13,027 nucleotides of DNA, taken from Prevotellaceae bacterium (GTDB lineage: Bacteria > Bacteroidota > Bacteroidia > Bacteroidales > UBA932). The translations under genes and the position numbers were made by a program. Location: contig JAITSM010000097.1 in the NCBI GenBank assembly GCA_031287815.1, positions 1 through 13,027 of the forward strand. Direction: 5' to 3'. How positions within the stretch are numbered: position 1 is the stretch's first letter; every line of letters starts with the position of its first letter. Below are positions 6,781-12,892 of the stretch, piece by piece. Below the pieces are notes generated by a model. That model had not been told where the DNA came from and searched no databases. It saw only the letters and a list, made by a program, of their open reading frames with translations.

Positions 6781-8172
6781 ATGGCCAATAAAATCCCCCG
6801 GATAGAAGCCCAAGAGCAAGACCCGCAAGTACGGCGGCATAATTTCGACGAAGTGTGTTTGGGATATACTGCTGAAGAAGCCGCGCTGGAGGCTACGCGG
6901 TGCCTGCAATGCAAGAATCCGCGATGTGTGTCCGCCTGTCCGGTGAACATTCGGATTCCGGCATTCATTGCGCAGGTGGCGTTGAAAAATTTTGCGGAAG
7001 CGGCGCGCATCATTGCCGCTGACAGCAGCCTGCCTGCCGTGTGCGGGCGGGTGTGCCCGCAGGAAACGCAATGCGAAGGCAGTTGTATTCTCGGGGTGAA
7101 AAACCAACCGGTAAACATCGGCAAACTGGAACGCTTTGTGGCAGACTACAGCCGCGAAAACAACATTTCCTTTTTGGAAAAACAGCCGGACAACGGGCAC
7201 CGCGTAGCGGTGGTAGGCAGCGGCCCTGCGGGGTTGGCATGCGCCGGCGACTTGGCGAAATGGGGATACGGCGTAATCGTTTTTGAAGCATTGCATAAAG
7301 CCGGAGGCGTGTTGGAATACGGCATCCCGGAATTCCGCCTGCCGAAAGCCACCGTAGTGAAACACGAAATAGGCCAGCTGGAAAAATTGGGCGTAACCAT
7401 TGAAACCAACATCATCATTGGCCGTACGCTGACGATTGATGATTTATTCGACGAAGAAAAATTTGAGGCCGTCTTCATTGCCTCCGGCGCAGGATTGCCG
7501 AAATTCATGGGTATTCCGGGCGAGAACTTGAACGGCGTGGTATCGGCCAATGAATTTCTGACGCGCAACAACCTGATGCGGGCGCACGATGCTGCATATG
7601 ACACGCCTGTTTACGTAGGCCGGCGGGTAGCGGTGGTCGGCGGCGGCAACGTAGCGATGGACGCCGCCCGCTCGGCATTGCGGCTGGGCGCAGAAGTGAT
7701 GATTGTGTACCGCCGTACGGAAAACGAACTGCCGGCGCGGATAGAGGAAGTGCACCATGCAAAAGAAGAAGGCGTCGTTTTCCACCTGCTGACGAATCCG
7801 GTAGAAATACTTGGCGACGAAAAAGGCTGGGTGCGCGGTATGCGTTGCATAAAAATGGCGCTTGGCGAGCCCGACGCCAGCGGCCGCCGCCGCCCGGTAG
7901 CCGTTCCCGGCTCCGAATTTGAGTTGGAGGCCGATGTGGTTATCATGTCGCTCGGCACTTCGCCAAACCCGCTAATCACAAGCACTACCCAAGGACTGGA
8001 GGTAAACAAACACCAATGCATTGTAGCCGGCGAAAACGGCGCGACTTCCCGCAAAGGCGTATTTGCCGGCGGCGACATTGTTACCGGCGCCGCTACCGTA
8101 ATCCTGGCGATGGGCGCAGGACGCAAAGCCGCCAAAGCCATAGATGAATATATTAAATTTACGGATTTATAA
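6781..8172 (+). CDS. nfnB: NfnB-type (GltD-like) FAD/[4Fe-4S] NADPH-binding subunit
   Basis: This 463-residue partner of NfnA belongs to the glutamate synthase small-subunit family (often named GltA/GltD or SudA). Eight cysteines in the N-terminal domain suit two [4Fe-4S] clusters: C41, C44, C49, C53 and C88, C92, C98, C102. The FAD Rossmann motif is VAVVGSGPAGLACAG (142-156). The NADPH Rossmann motif is VAVVGGGNVAMDAARSALRLG (283-303), with YRRTENELPAR following. The C-terminal FAD motif is GVFAGGDIVTGAATVILAMG. The frame is open further upstream to 6685, but ATG 6781 is chosen: it starts the conserved sequence and follows the -7 box, and the extra 32 codons would cross the promoter region. 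Length matches known NfnB (about 465). With nfnA nearby, NADPH generation rather than glutamate synthesis is the likely role. Confidence 0.92.
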   Translation: MANKIPRIEAQEQDPQVRRHNFDEVCLGYTAEEAALEATRCLQCKNPRCVSACPVNIRIPAFIAQVALKNFAEAARIIAADSSLPAVCGRVCPQETQCEGSCILGVKNQPVNIGKLERFVADYSRENNISFLEKQPDNGHRVAVVGSGPAGLACAGDLAKWGYGVIVFEALHKAGGVLEYGIPEFRLPKATVVKHEIGQLEKLGVTIETNIIIGRTLTIDDLFDEEKFEAVFIASGAGLPKFMGIPGENLNGVVSANEFLTRNNLMRAHDAAYDTPVYVGRRVAVVGGGNVAMDAARSALRLGAEVMIVYRRTENELPARIEEVHHAKEEGVVFHLLTNPVEILGDEKGWVRGMRCIKMALGEPDASGRRRPVAVPGSEFELEADVVIMSLGTSPNPLITSTTQGLEVNKHQCIVAGENGATSRKGVFAGGDIVTGAATVILAMGAGRKAAKAIDEYIKFTDL

Positions 8173-8210
8173 ATTTACGGATTTGGCTGACGCCGGATAG
8201 CATTTACGGA
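8155..8210. repeat. Gene-end duplication with GGCTGACGCC
   Basis: The 14-base word aaatttacggattt occurs at 8155-8168, inside the last codons of nfnB, and again at 8171-8184 after the stop. It is followed by GGCTGACGCC (8185-8194, one mismatch to the window-wide word) and a third partial copy, atttacgga (8202-8210). Confidence 0.75.
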
Positions 8211-8232
8211 CAGTTTTAACAAAGAAAAAACC

Positions 8233-8508
8233 ATGAACATCGACCTTTTATTTGCTAAATTTCCCTTTTCGGAGACCATGTGGCTTGTGCTTGTCTCCAT
8301 TGCGGCGCTTGGCTTGTGCGTGGCAGGGCTGGCGTTGAATATACTCGTCCGGAAAAATGGAAAATTTCCCGAAACGGAAGTAGGGAAAAATAAACACATG
8401 CGTAAACTCGGCATCACCTGCGTGAAGCAGGAAGAGATGAAGCGCTGGAAAAAGTCTGCACAGGGGAAAGACGTTGCATCGGATTGCGGCGGTTGCACGG
8501 CGTGTTAA
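8233..8508 (+). CDS. Small single-pass membrane protein with C-terminal Cys cluster
   Basis: The 91-residue protein has one predicted membrane helix at about 16-39. A basic segment of about 50 residues follows (IRKNGKFP-like start, then GKNKHMRKLGITC) and places the tail in the cytoplasm by the positive-inside rule. Cysteines C63, C85, C88 and C91 (the last three in DCGGCTAC) could bind a metal or Fe-S cluster. I do not recognise a named family. It lies 60 bases after nfnB with no terminator or -7 box between, so it is probably cotranscribed. A redox or membrane-tethering role linked to NfnAB is an inference from position and cysteines only. Confidence 0.8.
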   Translation: MNIDLLFAKFPFSETMWLVLVSIAALGLCVAGLALNILVRKNGKFPETEVGKNKHMRKLGITCVKQEEMKRWKKSAQGKDVASDCGGCTAC

Positions 8509-8537
8509 ACGTCCGGCAGCTACGGGGATTTACGCGC

Positions 8538-9185
8538 TCAGATTTTGATATCCTGAAATTTTTTAATGGTTTCTTCCGGGTGGACGGAAGAGAAAACAGC
8601 ATGGCCGGCAACTAAAATATCCGCGCCGGCGGCGCAGAGCTGCGCGGCATTTTGGAGATTTACGCCGCCGTCTACTTCAATCAGCGTAGCGGCTTTTTCG
8701 CTACGGATAATTTCTTTCAGCGCTTCTATTTTCTGCACCGAATGGGGAATAAACGCCTGCCCGCCAAAACCCGGATTGACCGACATAATCAATACAAAAT
8801 CCGTTTCATGAATAATATCCTTCAACAAAAACACCGGCGTATGCGGATTCACTGCCACACCGGCATTCATTCCTGCGGCGCGAATGTGTTGCAGCGTGCG
8901 GTGGAGATGCGTGCATGCTTCATAATGCACCGACAAATACTGCGCCCCTGCGGCATGAAAGGCGTCAATATATTTCTCGGGCTGTTCAATCATCAAATGC
9001 ACGTCCAGCGGCTTCGCGGCTTTTGCCGCAATGGCTTTTACCACCGGAAAGCCAAATGAAATATTCGGCACAAAATGACCGTCCATGATATCCAGATGAA
9101 ACCAGTCGGCGGCGCTGTTGTTTACCACCGTTATTTCTTCGTTCAGGCGGCCGAAATCGGCAGAAAGCATGGATATGGAAAGCAT
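8538..9185 (-). CDS. rpe: Ribulose-phosphate 3-epimerase
   Basis: This 215-residue TIM-barrel enzyme interconverts ribulose 5-phosphate and xylulose 5-phosphate in the pentose phosphate pathway. Metal and catalytic residues are all present: S8 in MLSADF, H30 and D32 in FHLDIMDGHFVPN, H63 in DVHLMI, D172 in EVDGGVN. The phosphate loops are SVNPGFGGQAF and AGHAVF. Length is normal. The start gives only four residues before the conserved S-x-L-S-A-D block, as in other family members, and lies about 20 bases from a -7 box. It converges on the small membrane protein gene with a 29-base gap and no clear terminator. Confidence 0.97.
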   Translation of the reverse strand: MLSISMLSADFGRLNEEITVVNNSAADWFHLDIMDGHFVPNISFGFPVVKAIAAKAAKPLDVHLMIEQPEKYIDAFHAAGAQYLSVHYEACTHLHRTLQHIRAAGMNAGVAVNPHTPVFLLKDIIHETDFVLIMSVNPGFGGQAFIPHSVQKIEALKEIIRSEKAATLIEVDGGVNLQNAAQLCAAGADILVAGHAVFSSVHPEETIKKFQDIKI

Positions 9186-9204
9186 TTATTTAAAATAATT
9201 TTCA

Positions 9205-9212
9205 CAAAGATA
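9205..9212 (-). promoter_or_regulatory. -7 box of the rpe promoter
   Basis: On the minus strand TATCTTTG fits TAnnTTTG, 19 bases before the rpe ATG. It lies back to back with the rho promoter in the 188-base divergent region. Confidence 0.6.
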
Positions 9213-9223
9213 GCAAAATAAAT

Positions 9224-9253
9224 TTGCCAGTTAATTTATTTGTTGTATTTTTG
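9224..9253 (+). promoter_or_regulatory. Consensus promoter of rho
   Basis: TTG (9224-9226), exactly 19 bases, then TATTTTTG (9246-9253). Full match to the Bacteroidetes consensus. Confidence 0.8.
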
Positions 9254-9259
9254 CACCGA

Positions 9260-9373
9260 TTTTCGCATACAATGAATCCCACCTTCCTATTTTGAAACAT
9301 TATAAAATCATAATTGCCCGGTAGGTATTCATTCTGCTCAATCCCGTTACTTTATTATAAAAAATAAATTTTT
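9260..9373 (+). other. rho 5' leader with possible 7-residue ORF
   Basis: The predicted start of transcription near 9259 leaves about 115 untranslated bases. An ATG at 9272 opens a 7-residue ORF (MNPTFLF, stop at 9293-9295). rho of E. coli is autoregulated through its leader; the same here is only an inference. Confidence 0.4.
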
Positions 9374-11059
9374 ATGTACGACATTTTAACTTTAAATCAA
9401 AAAAACATTGAAGAATTACGTAACATTGCCAACACGTTTGCAAAATTAAAAAAGGTAAATTCGCTGGAAAAAGACGAACTTATTTACCGGATTTTAGATG
9501 AACAGGCAATTAGTACCATTAACGCCAAACCGAAAAAAACCATTGCGCATGCTTCCGGGACTGCTGCAAACGGTGAAAGGAAACGCCGCAACCGGATGAA
9601 TAAACAGGCAAAGGAAACGCCGCAACAGAAAAAAGATGTGGCACCGCCACCGCCTGCTACTTCTGCAGCCGTTGAAGCAACGGTGAAACAGGAAGCGGCG
9701 AAGCAACAGAAAAAACCGGGAGCCAGGCCGGTAGGGCGCCCGAGGAAGAAACCGGCGAATCCGCTACCGGAACAACCGGTGGCCACGCCGGCGGCGCCGG
9801 CAGTTTTGGCAAAATTGCCCGTAACGCAGGCGGAAACGCAGGCAGTAGCGGAACCGGGAGCCACAGAGCAGAAAGCCGCGAAACACCATCCCAAAAAAGA
9901 CCATGGAAATGCTAACAACGGACCGCAAAAGAAAACCGAGTTTGAAGGCATCGTAGAAGCTACCGGCGTATTGGAAGTAATGTCGGACGGCTACGGTTTC
10001 CTGCGTTCGTCGGACTACCATTACCTTAATTCGCCCGATGACATTTATGTTTCGCAATCACAAATAAAACTGTTCGGGCTAAAAACAGGCGACACCATTA
10101 CCGGCGACATTCGCCCGCCGAAAGAAGGCGAAAAATACTTTCCGATTGTGCGCGTAAACCATATCAACGGCCGCAGCCCGGAATATATTCGCGACCGCGT
10201 CCCGTTTGACTTCCTGACGCCGTTGTTCCCTACCGAAAAATTCAACATTACCGGCAATGGGCACAATAACCTTTCCATGCGCGTGGTGGATATGTTCTCG
10301 CCGATTGGCAAGGGGCAACGCGGCTTGATCGTAGCGCAGCCGAAGACCGGTAAAACCGTTTTGCTGAAAGACGTGGCCAATGCCATTGCCGACAATCACC
10401 CCGAAGTATACATGATAGTGCTGCTGATTGACGAACGCCCCGAAGAAGTTACGGATATGGCGCGCAGCGTGCGCGCCGAAGTGATCGCTTCTACGTTCGA
10501 CGAACCGGCGGAACGCCACGTGAAAGTAGCCAATATTGTGCTGGAAAAAGCAAAACGGCTGGTCGAATGTGGGCACGACGTGGTGATTTTACTGGACTCC
10601 ATTACCCGTTTGGCGCGCGCCTTCAACACCGTGCAGCCGGCGTCCGGCAAGGTATTGAGCGGTGGCGTGGACGCCAATGCGCTGCACAAACCCAAACGGT
10701 TTTTCGGCGCGGCGCGTAATATTGAAAACGGCGGCTCGTTGACCATCCTTGCCACAGCCTTGATAGATACCGGCTCGAAGATGGACGAAGTGATTTTCGA
10801 AGAATTTAAAGGCACCGGCAATATGGAATTGCAATTAGACCGCAAACTGTCGAACAAGCGCGTATTTCCTGCGGTGGACGTTACCGCCAGCGGTACGCGC
10901 CGGGAAGATTTGCTGCTTGAAAAGCCCACCATGAATAAAGTTTGGGTATTGCGCAATTACCTTGCCGACATGAATTCCATAGAAGCAATGGAGTTCCTGC
11001 GCGACCGCATGAACCACACCGCAAGCAACGAAGAATTTTTAATCTCGATGAACGGGTAG
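9374..11059 (+). CDS. rho: Transcription termination factor Rho with long N-terminal insert
   Basis: This 561-residue hexameric RNA helicase releases RNA polymerase. Residues 1-46 are the Rho N-domain (TLNQKNIEELRNIA). About 47-188 is a low-complexity insert rich in Lys, Ala, Pro and Gln (contains a basic GRPRKKP). About 195-265 is the RNA-binding cold-shock domain (GVLEVMSDGYGFLRS, DIYVSQSQI). The RecA-like motor has P-loop VAQPKTGKT (K327, T328), DERPEEVTDM, Walker B VILLDSITRLARAFN, the Q-loop GGVDANALHKPKRFFGAARN and FKGTGNMELQLDRK with the arginine region. The motor is nearly identical in motif order to E. coli Rho (419 residues); the extra length is the insert, common in Bacteroidetes. 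It ends at a strong intrinsic hairpin. Confidence 0.98.
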   Translation: MYDILTLNQKNIEELRNIANTFAKLKKVNSLEKDELIYRILDEQAISTINAKPKKTIAHASGTAANGERKRRNRMNKQAKETPQQKKDVAPPPPATSAAVEATVKQEAAKQQKKPGARPVGRPRKKPANPLPEQPVATPAAPAVLAKLPVTQAETQAVAEPGATEQKAAKHHPKKDHGNANNGPQKKTEFEGIVEATGVLEVMSDGYGFLRSSDYHYLNSPDDIYVSQSQIKLFGLKTGDTITGDIRPPKEGEKYFPIVRVNHINGRSPEYIRDRVPFDFLTPLFPTEKFNITGNGHNNLSMRVVDMFSPIGKGQRGLIVAQPKTGKTVLLKDVANAIADNHPEVYMIVLLIDERPEEVTDMARSVRAEVIASTFDEPAERHVKVANIVLEKAKRLVECGHDVVILLDSITRLARAFNTVQPASGKVLSGGVDANALHKPKRFFGAARNIENGGSLTILATALIDTGSKMDEVIFEEFKGTGNMELQLDRKLSNKRVFPAVDVTASGTRREDLLLEKPTMNKVWVLRNYLADMNSIEAMEFLRDRMNHTASNEEFLISMNG

Positions 11060-11110
11060 GAACAGCCGGTAGTTTACAGTTGCCGCTGGCAATTCCCCCC
11101 CAAAAAAAAC

Positions 11111-11160
11111 AAGAGAAGCCGCCCGTGGGAACGGGCGGCTTCTCTTATCTTTTATCTTTT
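11111..11160 (+). terminator. Terminator after rho (perfect 16-bp hairpin)
   Basis: Arms 11111-11126 and 11131-11146 are perfect reverse complements around the tetraloop GGGA. An A-tract precedes and a T-rich tail (atcttttatctttt) follows, so it could work on both strands. Confidence 0.93.
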
Positions 11161-11233
11161 AGTTTTTAACTTTTAACTCAAAAAAGTGGCTGCCGCCAAA
11201 ACCACCTTCCGGTAAAAATCTTTTCAAAAATAG
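11147..11233. repeat. T-rich repeats ending in GGCTGCCGCC
   Basis: Words like atctttt and taactttt repeat after the rho hairpin and lead to GGCTGCCGCC (11188-11197), a one-mismatch copy of the window-wide word. Nothing else is seen before the next promoter. Confidence 0.55.
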
Positions 11234-11263
11234 TTGCAATTAAAAAATAAAGTAATATATTTG
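11234..11263 (+). promoter_or_regulatory. Consensus promoter of the structured leader
   Basis: TTG (11234-11236), exactly 19 bases, TATATTTG (11256-11263). The next sizeable ORF starts only at 11627, which implies a leader of roughly 350 bases or a separate small RNA. Confidence 0.8.
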
Positions 11264-11309
11264 CAGCGTTAATGATGTTCTTTATTTATCGGATTTGAAT
11301 AATATTTCA

Positions 11310-11351
11310 ATGGCTTTTGTTCAAGTTTCTAAATTCAGACAATTTTCGTAA
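11310..11351 (+). CDS. Possible 13-residue leader peptide
   Basis: ATG at 11310 opens MAFVQVSKFRQFS with a TAA at 11349-11351. The stop lies inside the 5' arm of helix 2 of the downstream RNA fold and the last codons cover the 5' arm of helix 1. A ribosome here would therefore block that hairpin. Three Phe, two Gln and two Val are present but there is no run of one amino acid. The short length makes chance quite possible. Confidence 0.25.
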   Translation: MAFVQVSKFRQFS

Positions 11352-11452
11352 CACTGAGAAGGAAAGCCGCTGTACAACGTGAGTTGATACCGGCTTGTGT
11401 TACGGGTGTCTGAACCCTTAGAAAGAGTCGGTATCAGTTCACGTTTTATTTT
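11334..11452 (+). ncRNA. Structured leader RNA: nested hairpin with competing or pseudoknot pairing
   Basis: Four helices can be drawn by eye. H1 is ttcagaca/tgtctgaa (11334-11341 with 11407-11414). H2 is cgtaacac/gtgttacg (11347-11354 with 11397-11404). H3 is aagccg/cggctt (11364-11369 with 11391-11396) with a 21-base loop. H4 pairs the loop and part of H3, 11378-11392, with 11429-11443 (15 bp, two G-U pairs) and is followed by a T-rich stretch, ttttatttta. The full H4 excludes H3; a 12-bp version (11379-11390 with 11431-11442) would be a pseudoknot stacked directly on H3. I do not recognise a known riboswitch or ribozyme. It may be an attenuator for the secreted-protein gene or an independent small RNA. 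Confidence 0.6.
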
Positions 11453-11493
11453 ACTTATGTAATGTAATAAATAAAAGCTATAAAATTTAAAGA

Positions 11494-11512
11494 ATGTACA
11501 AAAATTGTACAT
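11494..11512. other. Small palindrome
   Basis: atgtacaa and ttgtacat (11494-11501 with 11505-11512) are a perfect 8-bp inverted repeat around AAA. It could be an operator or an RNA hairpin. Confidence 0.4.
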
Positions 11513-11535
11513 CAATTGGCAGTGAATAAAAAATC

Positions 11536-11593
11536 GCAGCAGGGGGTTGTTTTATAGAAAAAAGTTTGTGTTTGAAAACAACCCTGAGGCTGC
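11536..11593 (+). promoter_or_regulatory. Hairpin just before the secreted-protein gene
   Basis: gcagc/gctgc (11536-11540 with 11589-11593) encloses gggttgtttt/aaaacaaccc (11544-11553 with 11575-11584) with a 21-base A/T/G-rich loop. It ends 33 bases before the ATG at 11627. No T run follows on the plus strand; on the minus strand it is followed by gatttttt and would look like a terminator. It may protect the 5' end of the mRNA or regulate translation. Confidence 0.5.
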
Positions 11594-11626
11594 AAAAAAA
11601 TAATAACAATTTAAAAACAAAACATC

Positions 11627-12469
11627 ATGAAAACAATTCTTTTCTTTTTTGCCTTGCTTGCAGGCGTAACCGCAAGCGCAAATGTGTATATCACGCCGCT
11701 TTCGACGGATTATACCAACAAAACCGTAACCTTCCGCGTGGAATGGACAGGCGACGTAGCCAACAACCGCGTGTGGGTGTTCGTAGATTTGTGCCCTGTG
11801 GACGGCACGACATCTGGCACGTTTACCCAAGCCGTCATCAGCGGGGCTACACATACCGCCGGCGGCATTGACGCCTCCACATTACCCGGTCGAGGCTTTT
11901 ATGTAACCGCAAACCTAACCACTGTCAGCGTTACGTTAAGCAACGCAGTGGGACAATTCAACTGGTGCGCCTACGGCAGCGGATTCCCACCCAATGCAAA
12001 AGACGACGGCAGCGGCGGCTACATATTAAGAGGTTCGCTACCGTTTACAATTACCACCACTTCCGGCGCACTGGAAGTGCCTACCTACGGTTACTCCGGC
12101 GGCATCGTAACCGCCCTTACCGACGCCACCGGCGAACCGGGCATATTATGTGGCGGTGAAAACGAAAGCGCGGGTTTGTTGGGTTGCTGTAAGGCGGGGT
12201 TGGTGAATTGTGATGGCACTTGCAAATTGAATTGTACACCAACGGAAGACTCAAACTGCAAGCTGCCATGCATAGGCGTACATCACGGTTATTATTATTA
12301 TCCCGGATGGATGAGACCCATAGTGACAAACGGTCAGTGGAACAAGACTGCGTGTGTAAACTACGCTGTGCAGCTGGGATTCAAATCATATAATTGGCTA
12401 GATGACCCCCCCCGCGTACCAAGAATGCTGCTTGTGCAAATAACAGGAAATATAGTAAGTCAGCGGTAA
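11627..12469 (+). CDS. Secreted Bacteroidales protein with Cys-rich C-terminal part
   Basis: The 280-residue protein has a signal peptide of about 18 residues (cleavage near TASA-NV). Residues 19-170 look like an all-beta module (NVYITPLSTDY, TVTFRVEWT, VWVFVDLCPVDG, GRGFYVTAN, QFNWCAYGSGFPPNAKDD, LTDATGEPG), a type I recall from secreted Bacteroidales proteins but cannot name. Residues 175-243 hold nine cysteines (175, 187, 188, 195, 199, 203, 211, 215, 243), suggesting disulfides. The last 20 residues follow a C8 tract (12406-12413); slippage would change the tail. One more C would end in TKNAACANNRKYSKSAVKI, one fewer in AYQECCLCK. The gene has a structured leader and an A-rich start region. 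Function unknown; surface or extracellular role is inferred. Confidence 0.8.
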   Translation: MKTILFFFALLAGVTASANVYITPLSTDYTNKTVTFRVEWTGDVANNRVWVFVDLCPVDGTTSGTFTQAVISGATHTAGGIDASTLPGRGFYVTANLTTVSVTLSNAVGQFNWCAYGSGFPPNAKDDGSGGYILRGSLPFTITTTSGALEVPTYGYSGGIVTALTDATGEPGILCGGENESAGLLGCCKAGLVNCDGTCKLNCTPTEDSNCKLPCIGVHHGYYYYPGWMRPIVTNGQWNKTACVNYAVQLGFKSYNWLDDPPRVPRMLLVQITGNIVSQR

Positions 12470-12561
12470 AAATATAAAGAATAGCGTTTCAACCCAACGC
12501 TCCCTTTGCTACGCCCTGTTCCCTTCAGGGCTTCCCGCTCCACCTTATTAAAACCATTCCC
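12470..12561. repeat. Intergenic segment with a hairpin
   Basis: gccctg/cagggc (12513-12518 with 12526-12531) forms a small hairpin in GC-rich text resembling the palindrome cluster at 243-455. It lacks a T run, so it is not called a terminator. Confidence 0.4.
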
Positions 12562-12720
12562 ATGAAATACGAATTAGTTTATTCCACCGATTTTACGCAG
12601 ACGCCGCTGTATAGAACAGTAGTAATGTTTGTGGGCAATTGTAATGGAGTTATTCCAAAGATGACCTGCCAAGGGCGGAAACTATTTGCCGGGCGCATCC
12701 GCTTTTTAATGGAGATTTGA
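12562..12720 (+). CDS. Orphan 52-residue ORF, possibly a gene fragment
   Basis: ATG at 12562 opens 52 codons (starts MKYELVYSTDF, ends GRIRFLMEI, TGA at 12718-12720). It has mixed hydrophobic and charged residues, two cysteines and no signal peptide or motif I know. An A-rich context (attaaaacc) precedes the ATG but no promoter box is seen. The final codons are echoed by the repeat that follows. It may be a short real gene, a remnant, or chance. Confidence 0.35.
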   Translation: MKYELVYSTDFTQTPLYRTVVMFVGNCNGVIPKMTCQGRKLFAGRIRFLMEI

Positions 12721-12892
12721 AAATGGAGAGTGGAGAATTGGCTGGCGCCAGCAACATTAAACCTTAAACTTTAAACTTTAAACTAAAAAGGCGCCAGCTA
12801 CTGCCTACTGCTACTGTAAACTGCCTACTGCTCTCCGGCGCCAGCCAATTCTTAATTCATACCTCATAATTCATAATTCCAAAGCCCCCTCT
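12706..12892. repeat. Gene-end repeats and three GGCTGGCGCC-type markers
   Basis: atggaga-like words repeat from the end of the 52-codon ORF up to GGCTGGCGCC (12740-12749). The marker is in palindromic form (gctggcgccagc, 12741-12752). Repeats of ttaaac follow, then the inverted marker (12790-12799, last base differs), then ctgcctactg words, then a second inverted marker (12837-12846), then cataattcataattc-type repeats. No gene is seen. Confidence 0.7.

Noticed and set aside
8509..8537. Terminator between the small membrane protein gene and rpe
   Set aside because: No hairpin followed by T on either strand could be found in the short gap.
11378..11443. Invertible promoter flanked by inverted repeats, as in Bacteroidales phase variation
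   Set aside because: The arms contain G-U type mismatches at DNA level, the interior is only 36 bases and holds no TAnnTTTG box in either direction.
11347..11450. TPP riboswitch, SRP RNA or RNase P RNA (words CTGAGA and GAAGGAAAGCCG)
   Set aside because: Only short words match; the second conserved half of the TPP fold, the SRP tetraloop stem and the RNase P core are missing.
11321..11515. Minus-strand 64-residue ORF in the leader
   Set aside because: It overlaps the structured RNA, lacks a start context and resembles no protein.
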